A stretch of DNA of 64,000 nucleotides from Hirundichthys speculiger (Eukaryota; Chordata; Actinopteri; Beloniformes; Exocoetidae): positions 1,777,501 through 1,841,500 of the forward strand of contig JAGFBZ010000328.1 of assembly GCA_018398805.1 (NCBI GenBank), written 5' to 3'. Positions 12,600-26,300 of the stretch are shown piece by piece. A model generated the notes under the pieces. The model saw nothing but the letters and a program-made list of their open reading frames with translations, was not told the DNA's origin and did not search any database. How positions within the stretch are numbered: the first letter of the stretch is position 1; every line of letters starts with the position of its first letter. A program made the position numbers and the translations under genes.

Positions 12600-12860
12600 T
12601 TTTTTTTTTTTTAATTTGCCAGAGTCCGCGGTGGTTTCGGTGCAATTACAGGCTGGGAGGAGCATGCCTCTTTACTGGCCACACGCGCGCTCAAACCCGA
12701 GGAAGTTTTAATATTTGCGCTCTGTGTCGCTGCAGACAAAGCGCGCGCCACGCGCGGTAAAGTCTCGTTTTGCAGCAGCAGCAGCAGCGGCATGTGCGTA
12801 TTAGTGCGCAGCATTAGTGCGCAGCAGCAAGTGCGTATTAGCGCAGCCTAATGCCTTCCA
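12600..12860. promoter_or_regulatory. CpG-rich patch, possible promoter
   Basis: Contains cacacgcgcgctc, aagcgcgcgccacgcgcggtaaag and a cagcagcagcagcagcgg run. It is 1.8 kb upstream of the first col15a1 exon found. A TATA box or signal exon could not be pinned down; this is composition only. Confidence 0.25.
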
Positions 12861-13224
12861 GATGCCCAGCAGCTTCTATAACCTGCTGCTTAAACGCGCT
12901 GAAAGAACAGGCCGTTGTTTCAGGGCTCTTCCCATTAAGGAGAACCAGGTGTGGAGGGGTTTGTGTGTGTGTGAGTCAAAGTCAGAGAGTCCCTGCAGAG
13001 TCATTGTCGGATTCTTGGGAACTAGAACTAGCGTGTGCATGACTGACAGAAATAATGAAAAAAAAAAAAAACAGTGAGCAGATGTGAACTCATGCATGAC
13101 AGCGGGTTTACAGAGTATCATGACATGTGTGAGGGTGTTACATGGACGGGAGCGCTCTTCTCAGACTCTTGGCGAACTCTACGGGGCGTAACCGAGATGC
13201 TGTCAGATCCCAAAACGCCTGAAG

Positions 13225-13226
<2 letters not shown>

Positions 13227-13281
<55 letters not shown>
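13227..13281. repeat. (GA)n microsatellite
   Basis: An almost pure run of ga dinucleotides, interrupted once by aa. Confidence 0.97.
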
Positions 13282-13282
<1 letters not shown>

Positions 13283-13399
13283 GTTAGAGCAGAGAAACGT
13301 ATGGATGGAGAGGATGGAGAGTGTGAGAGGACAACCAAACAAAACGCTTCGCCCTACTGAGACACTGCTGATACTTAAAACAGTCCCAAACTGGTAACT

Positions 13400-14262
13400 A
13401 ACCCAGCGTTTACCTCCACCTGTGTGTGCAGATGTGTTCGGGGTACCGGCTGTCTGGTGACCGGTGATCTAGTCCTTTGACCATTAGGGGTGTGAAAAAA
13501 AATTGATTTGGCAATATATCCTGATTTTCGGCCACCCAATATAATATCAATGTTTTAGCTCCTAATATCGATTTTTTAAGGAAAATACTCAAATGTGCAA
13601 AGACACTCATAATAAACAATAAATAGGTTGTTTTGAAGGAAATGGTTTTGACTCAATTTGTCCTCTGAATGATCAATATCATCTGATGAACATTTACAGC
13701 AACTTGATTTTTCATCTCTACTTTTAATTTTGATATTAACTGGATAGAATATCGCAATATATTGTGATATCACGATATCGTGATAATATCGTATCGTTAC
13801 CCAAGTATTATGATACATATTGTATTGCGAGGTCCTTGCCAATACTTATCCCTAGTAACCATCTCACCTCAGTGCTGCCACCTGCATCTGTTTATATAGT
13901 CATTTCATTCAGTCATTTGTGTCCTCCATCCTCTCTCTGTCCTGTCTCTCCTCTCTTTTTCTTTCTTTATCCAGCTGGTCTTCATCAGGATGGTCCCCCC
14001 ATATGATCCAGGTCCTGCTCAAGGTTTCTTCCTCTTAAAGTGGAGTTTTTTCTTGCCACTGTTTGGCTAAAAGGTTTTTTTTCTTCCTATGTGGGAGTTT
14101 TTTACTTGCCATTATCCTTGATTTGGATTTAATAGTATAATTTTAGTTAATGATATTTGCTCGGGGGTCATGATCTGGGTCTCTGTAAAGCACCTAGAGA
14201 CAATTGACATTGTAACAGACGCTATACAAATAAAACTGAATTGAATTGAATTGAATCTCAAG
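13400..14262 (+). repeat. Dispersed repeat B with (TTGAA)n tail, copy 1
   Basis: It runs from cagcgtttacctccacctgtg to tgaattgaattgaattgaa. Shared blocks are ggtgaccggtgatctagtcct, ctgctcaaggtttcttcctc and acagacgctatacaaataaa. The same family occurs inverted at 18945-19972 and 36824-37290. A family A MITE is inserted at 13485-13854. The tail repeat is typical of LINE-type 3' ends. Confidence 0.75.
13485..13854 (+). mobile_element. hAT MITE family A, copy 2 (inside repeat B)
   Basis: Begins taggggtgtgaaaaaaaatt and ends ttgccaatacttatcccta. It interrupts repeat B between ctttgaccat and ccatctcacc. The flanks ttgaccat and gtaaccat match at six of eight positions. Confidence 0.82.
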
Positions 14263-14601
14263 ACCTGCAAAGTCTGAAAACTCTTAAGAAGACCCCAGAG
14301 GGACTTGTTCCGTCTCACAGAGGACGCGGCTCCTGAACTGTCTCGAACATCTTGCTCGTACGCCTTCGTTTCTTTCTCTTTATGGCCTTTAAGACATCAT
14401 TAAACACGACCGCACCAGATTGCGCCCACATGGCATTAATCAGTTTCTATGCAGCTCTTTGTTTGAAGACTCCTTCGGCTCAACTCGGTCTTGCCTGGTA
14501 AAGGTGTCTGGAGGCCGATGACGACCTCCGCGGGACTTCGGTGGATGTGAAATGTGTTTTCCTTTCCCCTCCATTAACGTGCTACTGTGTTTTTCCTGCA
14601 G

Positions 14602-17600
14602 ACCGGGGCTCCCAGAGCGCCCTGGACCTGACGGAGCTGATCGGCGTCCCCCTGCCCCCCTCCGTCTCCTTCGTAACGGGCTTCGAGGGGTACCCTGCCT
14701 ACAGCTTCGGCCCAGACGCCAACGTCGGCCGCCTCACGAAGTCGTTCATCCCCGACCCGTTCTATCACGACTTCGCCATCACCGTCACGGCGAAGCCCAC
14801 CACTCGGCACGGCGGTGTGCTGTTTGCCATCACAGACGCCTATCAGAAGGTACGGCCTTGGGATGTATTCTAGTTTCCTGCACACTGCACACAACACTAA
14901 TATTTTCTACATTTTTTTTTGTTAATCCGGTTCTTAGATTGTGCAGTTGGGTGTGGCGTTGTCTGAAGTGGACGATGGTTCCCAGAGAATCGTGTTGTAC
15001 TACACTGACCCAGAAACTCGACGTGGAACTCAAGTGGCTGCTTCATTCAAAATGGGAGACTTGACCGGAAGATGGGCGAGGTTCACTCTGACCATGCAGG
15101 GGTCTGAGGTGAGTGGGGGGGGGGGGGGGGGGGGGGCATGCCGGGCTGGATGGCTCCTGTTGGATTGGAGGTCTGACACACCAGCACCAGCTGGGATTCA
15201 GTCTGAGGGCCGGTCGAGGTCACCAACTGACTGAGGTCATCATCGCACCGTTACGTTTGTCGACACCAGTCCTTCTCAAGTAGTGGGGCGCGACCCCTTG
15301 GGGGGGCGTGGTGCGACCCTAGGGAACACCTTTTTGCTGTACTGTAATAAAGTACAGCACACGTACTACAGTAGCGCTCTCATTATAACAGTGTGTACAA
15401 GGACAATCGGTTCTTTTATGTACGTTTTTTTTTTGTTTTTTGTACGGACATGCGCACACACAGCACAAAGCAGAAGACATAACGTGAACTAACCCTCAAG
15501 AGACATCACGGAAAAATATTTAACAGGGATGAAAAGAAAAGTGGCGAGAGATGGAGATAATGAGACAAACGAAAATCAGCAGAAAGTTAAAACGAGAAAA
15601 TATGATGATGCTGATGTAGCGCATCTTTGTCTTTTTGAGCTTCAGTGTTGGTGAGTTTAGCCTCAGGTCGCTAAATCAGCTCCACCTGAGTCAGTGGGAG
15701 CTCTGTATTGATTTTCTTTTCCAAACTGAACGTTTTGGCGTCTTCCAAATGCCCAAACGGAGCAGTAACAACCGGTTTTGACTGGTATTGCCCCCTAGTG
15801 AGCTAAATTATCGTGTTACTCGGGTAGCCCCTAATGTCTATTACCTCATCATCCCTTAGTCATTCAGTTATGTTAATTGAATGGATTAGAAATGAGTTAA
15901 GTGAAGGACATAAAATAATAATAATAATAATGGGACACTGTTGGAGCCAGAACTGGTTTGATGTTTACTCCTAGTGGTCATGACTGGTATTGCACCTTTT
16001 TTTTTTTTTCTAAGATTTTGTGGCCTTTACTGAGATTATACTTGACAAGAAGGTGGGAAAAAGAGAATAGAGGACATGTGCACCAAATAGTTGCAGTTCG
16101 GGAGTTGAACCTGCAACTGCTGCAGGATGGACCGCCTACTTAAACGGTGGTGTTGCACTTTAACGCAACTGGCTTCACATTAAAGCGAATGATCACATCA
16201 TTCTCTAAGAAACAACCTATGTGGTGAGGGGGTGGGGGGTTGACAGCCTGTGTCTTATCTTCATGAGAAACAGCTGAAAGAGCCGTCTGATTTCAGACTT
16301 GCATGAACGTAGTAAATTAAAATGTAATAATCTGTGTAAGAACAGTCTGTTGGATGACTGCCCAACCAAAAACATCTCAAGAATGCGGTCGTCGCTGGCG
16401 TTGACGCAAGCTTTCTGTCAACTTTGCCGCCGCACATTTTCTAATCTTCTGCACTTCAAATCAACAACTTGAAGCCACTCAGAGGAGCGTTGACGGCTCG
16501 TGTTTCCTCCGTGCAGGTGCGTCTCTACATGGACTGTGAGGAGTACCACAGAGTGGCCTTCAGCAGGAGCGCCCGACCTCTGACCTTCGACGCCAGCTCG
16601 GGGATCTTCGTGGGCAACGCTGGCGGTACGGGTCTTCCTCGCTTTGTGGTGAGTCTGAATGACACTTCTTTCATCACTGCTGTGTTTTTGAAGTATTCTC
16701 ATCCGTGATGGCTGTTGGCCAGATTGGTTTGCTCCTCATTCCTGATTGTAGAGACAGATGCTGCGTCTTGTCATGGAAAATTTGAATTACAGGATGCTCC
16801 AGGTATACTGCTAAGTATGACAAAGACCTCACAGATGAAAAGAGTGTCGTGGAAGAATTTGAATACAGAATGCTTCTGTCTAGGTGTTAGAACTCCCCAA
16901 CAAAGAACTTCTCCAGATGAAAGAAGTTAACACCTTTATCATGTATTGTGAGAATTTTCCCAGAGAGGAAAGCAGCCATATGTGAGGGGGGAACCTTCGT
17001 CGCACCTACCAAAATGTTTATCAAATAAACTCCTTCCTTTTAGTTTTGGAGACTGTCTTCACACTTACCGAAATATTTATTGAGCCAGATCCTGTTTGTG
17101 ACGCCAAAATGTTGTAGCAATTTTATAAATTGTACAAATTAAAATTATAGATGCTTAACAAAATGCAACAGCAGAGAGCTCAAAATTTAACCAAGTTTAT
17201 TTTAGCTGAGCACAACAGCAAGAGTCAATCATACAGCACGTAGTCTGGATGGTTGAGTCTGTGACAATACAAATTAACATCTCTTTTGTAGTATAACCTG
17301 GCTGATCAAAAGGCAATTTACATCTCTTACAACAAAGAAATCTTAAATTGCCTTTTGATCAGCCAGGTTATACTACAAAAGAGATGTTAATTTGTATTGT
17401 CACAGACTCAACCATCCAGACTACGTGTTGTATGATTGACTCTCGCTGTTGCGCTCAGCAAAAATAAACCTGGTTAAATTTTGAGCTCTCTGCTGTTGTA
17501 TTTTCTTAAGGATCTATAATTTTAATTTGTACAATTTATAAAATTGCTACAACAGTCTTCATGCGTCACAACTGTCACAGGAGATGGTGAATGATCAACC

Positions 17601-20600
17601 GTGTGTTTGAGCGCTGTCTTCTCCTGCGAGAGCTCGTAAATGACGAGCTGTGCGTGATTTACATGTCTGGAATAAGTCTCTCATCCTAAATCATTCCCGC
17701 CGAGCGCAGCTGGTGAATCTAAAGCAGCTTTTATCGATGTAAGATTGACGTTTTTAGCTCAAGAGCACGGCGGCGAGGAGATGCAACGTCGATTTGTGCT
17801 CCTGAAGAAGAAAAATGAACTTTCAGCACTTTCTATCCAATTACATCTGATTTTTCTGATTGCAACTGTGATGAAAGGCTTCATTTGTCCCAGAGTAACC
17901 GGAGATGAAACGAGGTCGGGGTGACGGGAGCTTCAATCAAAGGTGTAAGAGCTAAAGGATAAAGGATAAAGTCTCAGTAAAGGACCCGCCATCATACAGC
18001 CAACCAGACAGCCTGCAGCAGCGAAGCCTGACGCGTCTCTGGTCTCTGGTGGTCTTCAGGAACGAACCCCCTTCTGGGTTTAAAGCAACCTGGGGAGCAG
18101 CTCCAGATCCATCACACGTCAGACTAAAGATACCTCTCTGCAGATGCTCCTGTGCTCCTAATTACCTTAAAACGATCTCGTGCTGATGATCATCTTGAAG
18201 CCACTTGTTTGGACCGACCTCATCAGGGAACGTTGGTTTCCTGTTTCCTGATGCAAAAGAGCAAAGACCAGAGATGCAGGACAGGAAGCCAAAGCCTCAC
18301 GCAGATGAAAGTTCATGGCCGTGAGGAGTCCACGCTGGACTCACATGCAAGCAAACTCACATGAGTGGTGGCATTATCGCTTTTTTAAATTTAGTTAAGT
18401 CTGATCTTGACCTACAATGTCTTCAACTGCCAATTCATCAATTACAGAATGTAGATATTATTTTTTAAATTAAAATGTCAGCTGACCTCTCGTAAAATAT
18501 CACCTCAGGCCGTTTGGGTCTTTCAGGATTATTTAACAGGCTCCCTGACTAATTAATATCAGAGAAATGTGTTTGGACCGAGCTCCCTTTCTCACGCCAG
18601 CTGGTTTTAGCTGCGACGGGTCCGATAGAGAAAAGCGAGTGAAGTTGGGCTGCAGACGCCTGGACCCTCTGGGGGTTTCTGTTTGGTTCACAGTGAAGCC
18701 CAGTCTTTGTTGCACCTTCAGGTTCTACACTGAGATGATTCAGAGACGCTGAGCGTCCTAACACTGTTGGCTTGCGGAAACATGCTGCATTTGCAGCTGG
18801 TCTAGCTTCATCCAGTCACCTTCTTTCATGCCTTATCCCTTCCTCCCCCTTGACTTTCATCCGCTCATAATTAAAGCTGGAGACGGCCTTATGTAACGTG
18901 CATTGTTGCGCTTTATGAACCTTCATGAGCTGAGTGACGTCATCCAATTCAATTCATTTCAATTTTATTTGTATAGCGTCTGTTACAATGTTAATTGTCT
19001 TTAGACCAACACAAGGCCCGCGGGCCAAATGTGGCCCGTCACGTCCTTTTATGTGGCCCTCGAGCGCTTGTGCACTATTGGCTTAAATTTTAAACCGATA
19101 TTTTAAGACTTAAAATATGCTTATGGCGCTTTAAAGCGCATATTGACAATAAACTACATCTCCCATAATGCATTTTGTCGTTACCCACAACGATAAGAAC
19201 TCAAGACGATTTTCAGAACTGATGGATTTGAGAAAAACATTTACAAACTAACCCCAACATGTCAAAGAAAAGAAAAATTGACGCACAAGGAAGGCAGTTT
19301 CATCAACAACAGGAAAACGAAAGGGAAAGTTTGTATCTCAAGGTGAAAAAACAGTATGTCTTTTGTGTTATGAGGCGGTGTCAGTCGTGAAAAAGTATAA
19401 TCTACATCAGCATTTTGACAGAAAACATGGAAATAAATGCAGAATCCGTTATTTAACAATATAATAAGGTGTAGTTTAATATATTTTGATTTACATTGCA
19501 TTTTGTTACATTCATGCTGTCAATCTGGCCCTTCGAGGGCAACCATGATGCTGATGTGGCCCTCAGTGGAAATGAGTCTGACACCCCTGATCTAGACCAT
19601 TTACAAAGACCCAGAGCATGACCCCTGCGTACATATCATTAACTAAAATTATAATATTAAATCCTAATCAAGGATGATAGCAAGTAAAAAACTCCCACAG
19701 AGGGAGAAAACAGTGACAAGAAAAAACTCCACTTTGAGAGGAAGAAATCTTGATCAGGACCTGGATCTTATGGGGGGACCTTCCTGATGAAGGCCAGCCG
19801 GGTAAAGAAAGAAAAAGAGAGGAGAGACAGGACAGAGAGAGGATGGAGGACAGAGAGAGGAGAGACACAAATGACTGAATGAAATGACTATATAAATAGA
19901 TGCAGGTAGCAGCACTGAGGTTAGATGGTCACCGGTCACCACGCCAGCCGACACCCCGAACACATCCATAGGTTTTATGAGTTTTCTCTCCTTCCTCTCT
20001 TACCACAGTCCCCCTCTTTTTCTCCCTCCGTCAGACGGAGAGGACCGGTTCAGCTGTTCGCTGTTTGAACTGGCAGCTCCTCTCTGACGGAGCAATAACA
20101 GCCGTCCTGCAGCAGCAGCAGCTCTGGAACGGAGCTTTTCCCCCCGACAGCGTCAGGCGTTAAAGCACTCCCACTCTTAACTTTCTTCACCCTCGTGTTG
20201 ACTTGATGAAGGGCGGCTCATGTCAGCCGCTGGGATGCTGCGCTGCTTTGAGACGTGGTTTATAGTTTAAAGGTACTTTATGGGGGCATTTGTCACCCAA
20301 ATCGGTGGTGAATCTGCAGAATCAGACCATGAGCTGGGTCTCCATCCCTTTCCTGCACGACTCGAGTATGTTTGCTGACACACTGGCGGCTCGTGGATGG
20401 CTAGCGCTGTGATTGAACGCACACATTTGGCCGCTGGCAGCCAAAGTGAGTTCTTGCTCTTCGCTGCTTTGGCAACTGCACTTTCCTCGACGTGGAGACT
20501 GCCAGTAAACGCAGACACAGAGCAGCGCTTGGAAGCGCTCAAGCTTTTCCCGAGCCATCCCTGACGTTTCAGCAGTCCTCTCCACCAGTCTGTGGACAAT

Positions 20601-23328
20601 ACCCAGACAGCAAAATATATACAAGCTGTCTTCTCTCATGTCCAGTCAGGGAGACGCGTTCAACTGGAGGCTGACATGTAGCGACATGACTAATATGGGA
20701 AGATCTCAGTGACTGAAAAATGACCATCTGGACTGAACATCTGGTGTATATTTTTATCATTTCTCATAGGTAAGGGAACATTTGGATTTGCTGGTCTTGT
20801 CTGGTTGATTGTTTTGAGACGCGGCCTCTTTGGTTTTAAAACTTTCGAAACTTTCTGTCCCCTCGTATTCCTGCTGTCAGTGAGTATGTCAGGTAGAGTA
20901 ACAACGGCTGAACAAAGTACTGCAGGTAAAACGGTCAAACAAAAAAGACCTGCTATCTTTTCACCGGACTTTAAAAAGCTCAGAGCCGCCGAAATCCTTA
21001 ATGCCATCTGGACGTGATAAAAGTGGTTGGATCAAGAAGGTGTCTTCCTCCTTTAGGGGCACGTACATCTGACTGTCATCAGCACAGCAACGAAAAAGAG
21101 ATGCCATGCTTTCTGAGGAAAAAGCCCAGAGGAAGCGGGCAGAGGGAGAACAGCAGAGGCCCCAAAACGGAGCCCTGTGGAACCCCACATCACATCACGG
21201 AGCCAGCAAATCTTAAACACACGGTTCTGTCGTCCAAATAGGACCCTAAACCCTTCAAGAGCACCGCCACAAAGGCCCACCAGGTGCTGGCGCCAAGACG
21301 CTGACTCTCCTGCATCAAAGACATCATCCCCAGAGCCGGTCGCCGGTCGCCGGCTCTTGAAGACCCTCAGCAATGCTGGCTCTGTGCTATGTTTGAGATC
21401 GGAAGACCTCCAAGACATCATGCTTGCGTAGAAAAGACTCCAACTGAGATTTTAGAGATAAAAGGCAGCATGGAGACGGTTTGATGGGTTGAAGATGACG
21501 TATTTTCATACCTAGGTGACTGAAAAGCAAAAAGCAAACTACATCTTTTTCAGAAACCTCAGCCAGAGCGGCGTCTCTTGACCACGTACTGTCTCGTGGA
21601 CTCATCTGCACGACAGACTCAGATCTGTGAACGAATCAGCCGTTGCAACTGCATGTGTCACTCAAACAGCAGCACACAGACAGATTCTCCCGACGCCTCC
21701 AAGTGTTCACATTTAAATAATTATTTCATCGTATCCACTGATCAGCTGAATCAGTCATCCACATGGTTTCAACCAGAGGACGGTCACATCTCCAAGCCGT
21801 GGAGGAGGTGGCTTCGCTCCTTCTTCGTCTCAGTTGTGTTGTTTACTGCACAGATGTCTCTGATTCGCTGACCCAGCTGCCGTCCACCTCCACCCGCTAC
21901 GTTTCTTCGTTTCTCCTCTTCCCTCCAGCTCTGCTTCTCACTCCTTCACCGACATTGACTTTCACAAGCTGCGTTTCGTTCAATCAGGAACAGATGCTCG
22001 TCTTGCGGCCTGATCTAAATATCAACAAGCTCGGCTTGAGTATTTGCTGATTCCGATGGGAGGACACGTCCCCCTGGCTCTCAGCTCTGTCACGATCTTG
22101 GTTCAGCGTTGGTTCTCCGTTATTGAGTTCCTCATCTCCTGTTTTGTCCTGCTCTACTTCATCTTGTCCCTTCCTGCCTAGGGGTCAGTATTGGCAAGGA
22201 CCTCGCAATACGATATGTATCAGGATACTTAGGTCACGATACAATATTATTGCGATATCACGATATATTGCGATATTCTACCCAGTTAATATCAAAATTA
22301 AAAGTAGAGATGAAAAATCAAGTTGCTGTATATGTTCATCAGATGATATTGATCATTCAGAGGACAAATTGAGTCAAAACGATTTGCTTCAAAACAACCT
22401 ATTTATTGTTTATTATTAGTAAAAAAAAATCGATATTAGGAGCTGAAAAATCTATATTACATTGGGTGGCAGAAAATCGCGATATATTGCCAAATCGATT
22501 TATTTTTCACACCCCTAGTTCTGCCCCCCCGGTCTAATCGGATCATTCTCACCGGCGTCTCATCGCGTCTCGTCTTTCCCCGCCTGTTTTCCACCCTCGT
22601 CACCTTCCCAGCATTTTCTCCATCTCGTTGATTTTCTGACGCGCCTCCCGAAGAATAAGCACAATCCGACTGACAACCTTGAGCTGGAATTGGCTGTTTT
22701 ACGGTAAGAAAGCCTCAGAAATAGCACAAAAATAACCACTAATGACCGAATTGAACCCCTTGGCTGCTTGTTAAGAGCTGTCAGCACCAGATGAGCCGAC
22801 GCTGGTGCAGACCTCTCGTTCTTGTGATGATCTGGCAGCCGTGAAGCCGACACGAAGAGGCCAAAGCTGTTCCCTGGTGGAATTTCATGCAGTGTTTTAA
22901 CTGCTCGTGCAAGCGTTTACCCAAACGAGACGTTTTCAGGCTGTAAACGTGGTTTAAGTTTGCCGTTGTTAACACATAAAAATGACGGACTGGATCTCGG
23001 AGGTTGGTTGTCTCTATGCGCCTGCTCTCCAGGCTGATTTTTTGCAGCAGCGTGTCAACGCGTTCACATTCGGCGGTAATCTGTGCAGCTCTGCACGCGC
23101 CAAATTATTTGCGTTCCTGCGAGGGAGGGAGGTACACTGAGGAAGAGAGTGTACACTGTGTGAGAAAGAGAGAGTTTTGGAGTGAAGTGCAATGACAGAG
23201 AATGAGATAAGTTGTCGTGCGACGCTGAGAGTGACTCTCCCCTTTTCCTGCAGGGCTCCATCCAGCAGCTGCTGCTGAAGTCAGATCCCACGGCCCCGGA
23301 TGACCAGTGCGAGGAGGACGATCCCTAC
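14602..23328 (+). CDS. col15a1: col15a1 exons for the N-terminal TSPN/laminin-G-like domain
   Basis: Four exons: 14602-14849 (phase 1 to 0), 14938-15108, 16517-16648 and 23254-23328 (phase 0). Together they encode about 208 residues from [10 protein letters not shown] to EEDDPY. The strongest family matches are [34 protein letters not shown] and [15 protein letters not shown]. Two cysteines, in MDCEEY and DDQCEE, match the conserved disulfide pair of this domain. The borders are clean (ttttcctgcag, aag/gtacgg, gag/gtgagt, gtgcag, gtg/gtgagt). The third intron is 6.6 kb and is filled with repeats. Reading upstream of 14602 gives a Met-initiated stretch from 14541, but that stretch is the polypyrimidine tract of the intron and is not accepted as the start. 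Confidence 0.93.
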
Positions 23329-26300
23329 GTGAGTCTGCACCGGGGCGCGCTTCCACAGGTTTAGCTGTTGAGCGCACGGCGTGTCTTCAGACATGGAGCT
23401 GCCGCGCCCTCTGCTGGTGGAAAATGTGCATTACAGAAAATGATCGAGCTGTGACTCCATGTGCCTAGAGACAAAACTATGGAGCCCCGTTTGGGTCATA
23501 ATTCAATGAATAAATGAGTCTATTATTATGAAATACAGGCATTTATTATTATGAAATATTTCCCATTGTTATGAAATGCAGGTTTATTATTATGAAATAT
23601 TTTCCATTATTATGATAATGGTTTCTTTTTTCATAAGAATGAGCTTTTACATAATAATGGATCGGTTTTTCATAAGAATGATTTGTGTGTCAATCACAGC
23701 AGAGAGGGCGGAGCCATTTATGTGATTGGCTGCTCTTTCATTCAGGCATAAGCAACAGAACAGTGAATATCGATAGTGGGCGAGAGGTGCAATGTATATA
23801 CTCCAGGCCAGTAGGTGGCAGAATGCACCTCAGTTTACGGTTAAAAGTTGACGTCGACTAAGAAACGTCAAGGTTTCCCGTAGCTCAGTCCAAGCTGCCA
23901 TAGCTACAATCGGACTAGTAGCGCACCTTGATGACGCCACGGCCCGCTGCTAACGGGACCTCACGGCCAAAACTAGTCGATGTCAGAGCGTAGAATGGAG
24001 AAGGATCAGCCAATGAGGGTGCAGGTCAACCACTGGTCCCGCCCACTGGCAAAATGTCATTATTATGTAAAAACTCATTCTTATGAAAAACGAAGCCATT
24101 ATGTTAAAAACTCATCCTTAGATTAAAAAAAAAGCCATTCTGAAATAAACTATTATGCATTAAACTAAGATTAAATAATAATAAAAATATATTTCATATT
24201 AATTACATTTTTTTATAATAATGGGAAATATTTCATAATAATAAACAAGTATTTCTAAATAATGGATACGTATTTCATAATAATAAATGCCTGTATTTCA
24301 TAATAATAGATCCAGCATTTACGTACGTCTGGAGAAAACCCAACAGACCCTTGGATCAGTTAGTGGAGGCTGCAGGAGTCTGTCCCCACCCGTTCAAAAA
24401 AGAAAACCATGAAATAATACTATTACGTTGGGGATTTTTCTTTATTTCTTGTTTTTTTTTTTTTTTTTTCCTTGAGTTCTTCTCACATTAGTCAGAGTTT
24501 CTCTCTCAGAGTCTCAGACAGAAACTGTGGGAACCATACAAGCCTCCTTCTTACATGCACTTTTGGCCTCTTTCCTCAGTTAATTTTCTTATCCCTGCTG
24601 CTTTCACTCAGATGGCATTTGCTCGTTAATTTCTTTTTCTGTCCTTCTCTACGTTCATGTTCTCATTCCCCCCTCTCCATTTTTTTTATTTTAATTTTTT
24701 TATTTTTGCTGCTCTCATGTGTTCTCCAGGCCTCTGGATATGGGAGTGGTGATGATGATTATGAAGATTTGGAGGGAAGAGATGAAGTGAAGAAGATTGT
24801 GGAGGAGAGAGAATACACCATGGTGCGTGCACGTGAGCGCACACACACAAACACACACACACAGCAGACTGTCCTGGTACTTTGCCCTCTAACTGAGCTG
24901 GCGTCGGACCAAAGAAAACAGCTCTTATCCTCGCAGGCCTGTTGAAGTCTGGAAGACGCCATGTTCTCTGAGACATACAACAGGGCTGAGGGTGGAGAAC
25001 CAGAGGAAACGGGTCCTTTATCATATTTATAGGGATGGTTTCATTGGGAAATTTGTCATTTTTCCGCCTTGTAGGAAGGTTGATATCAAGAGCCTTGGCT
25101 GAGCAGTTAAAGCACTGGTATGTAGTAATTTGAAGGTGATTTTTTTTTTTTTTCTGGTTGGTGCACATGATGTACATGAACTACAACACCCATGTGCTCC
25201 TCCTTCTTGTCTTCATGCTTGGGCTATTTTTTTAGGGGTGCACGATAACTATCGGGCCAATAACTGGAAATTATGACGTCATTACAATAAGTCCAATATC
25301 ATGACGAATAGCCCCGTTAACATATATATTTTTGTCAACACAGCAGTGCCTCGCTCCCTCTGAGCCTTGAATGACCGGCAGTGAATGTTATGTTCAAGTA
25401 ACATCGGCATAATCAGAAACACGATTACTCAATAAGGAAAATCAAGAATACCCCCTCATGCCAGAAAACAACTCGTTAACTCGGTCATAATTTTGGTAGT
25501 TGCTAACTTGAATCGATATTCGCAGTATTTCTCCTCATGTTATACATAAAAAAGAAAAAAATAGAAAAGACTGAAAGAACGACTAGCAAACGAGGGAACA
25601 TGGGAATTTATGTTACACCTTGAATGCAGCCTGCAGCACAGCACTGATCACAACAAACATGGCGGCGTGGAACTTCGTTAAAGTTCCAGAAGAAGATAGT
25701 TTGGTGGTTATTTGTGATGAATCCTCCAAATGAATTCCACAAGGAGGAAAAATAGCACAAGCTTTAATACGTCAAACCTGATCAGCTACCTACAACATAA
25801 CAATCGCTTCCATGGAGTTTTGATATTGCGCTAACATGAGCTAATGCTAACGTGAGCAAGCCAGCAGCAGTCTCTCCTCTCCCTCATCTTCTCTCATCTA
25901 AAGCTTCCATGAGATTAAAAAATAAAAACTACTGAACCTCATATACTTTAATTAAAGGTATTAATTTAAATGGAACCACAAGTCAAAATCCTTTAAATGT
26001 TAATCTTTTTCAGTTAGTAATTCTGATGCATGTATTTCCATCAGTTCATTTTTTTTATATCAGTCAGTAATGAACCTTATTTAAGTTGATGTGAGATATC
26101 AAATAGGTTTGTTTGATAGCTTTATGAAAATGTTTGAGAGGCTTGACAATAGTTTTTCATTGGAAAAAATAAATATTTGTTTATTTAAAGAGTCAAAACT
26201 CTTTTTGATTTTGTTTATAGTATTGATGTAATGATCTTAGGTATATGTGTGTGTTATCGGTTATCGGTTATCGGTATCGGCCTTTAGGAGCTGAAAGTTA

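Noticed and set aside
14541..14873. Met-initiated frame running into the first TSPN exon, as if it were a signal peptide
   Set aside because: The upstream part is the polypyrimidine tract before a strong acceptor (ttttcctgcag); the family has a separate signal exon.
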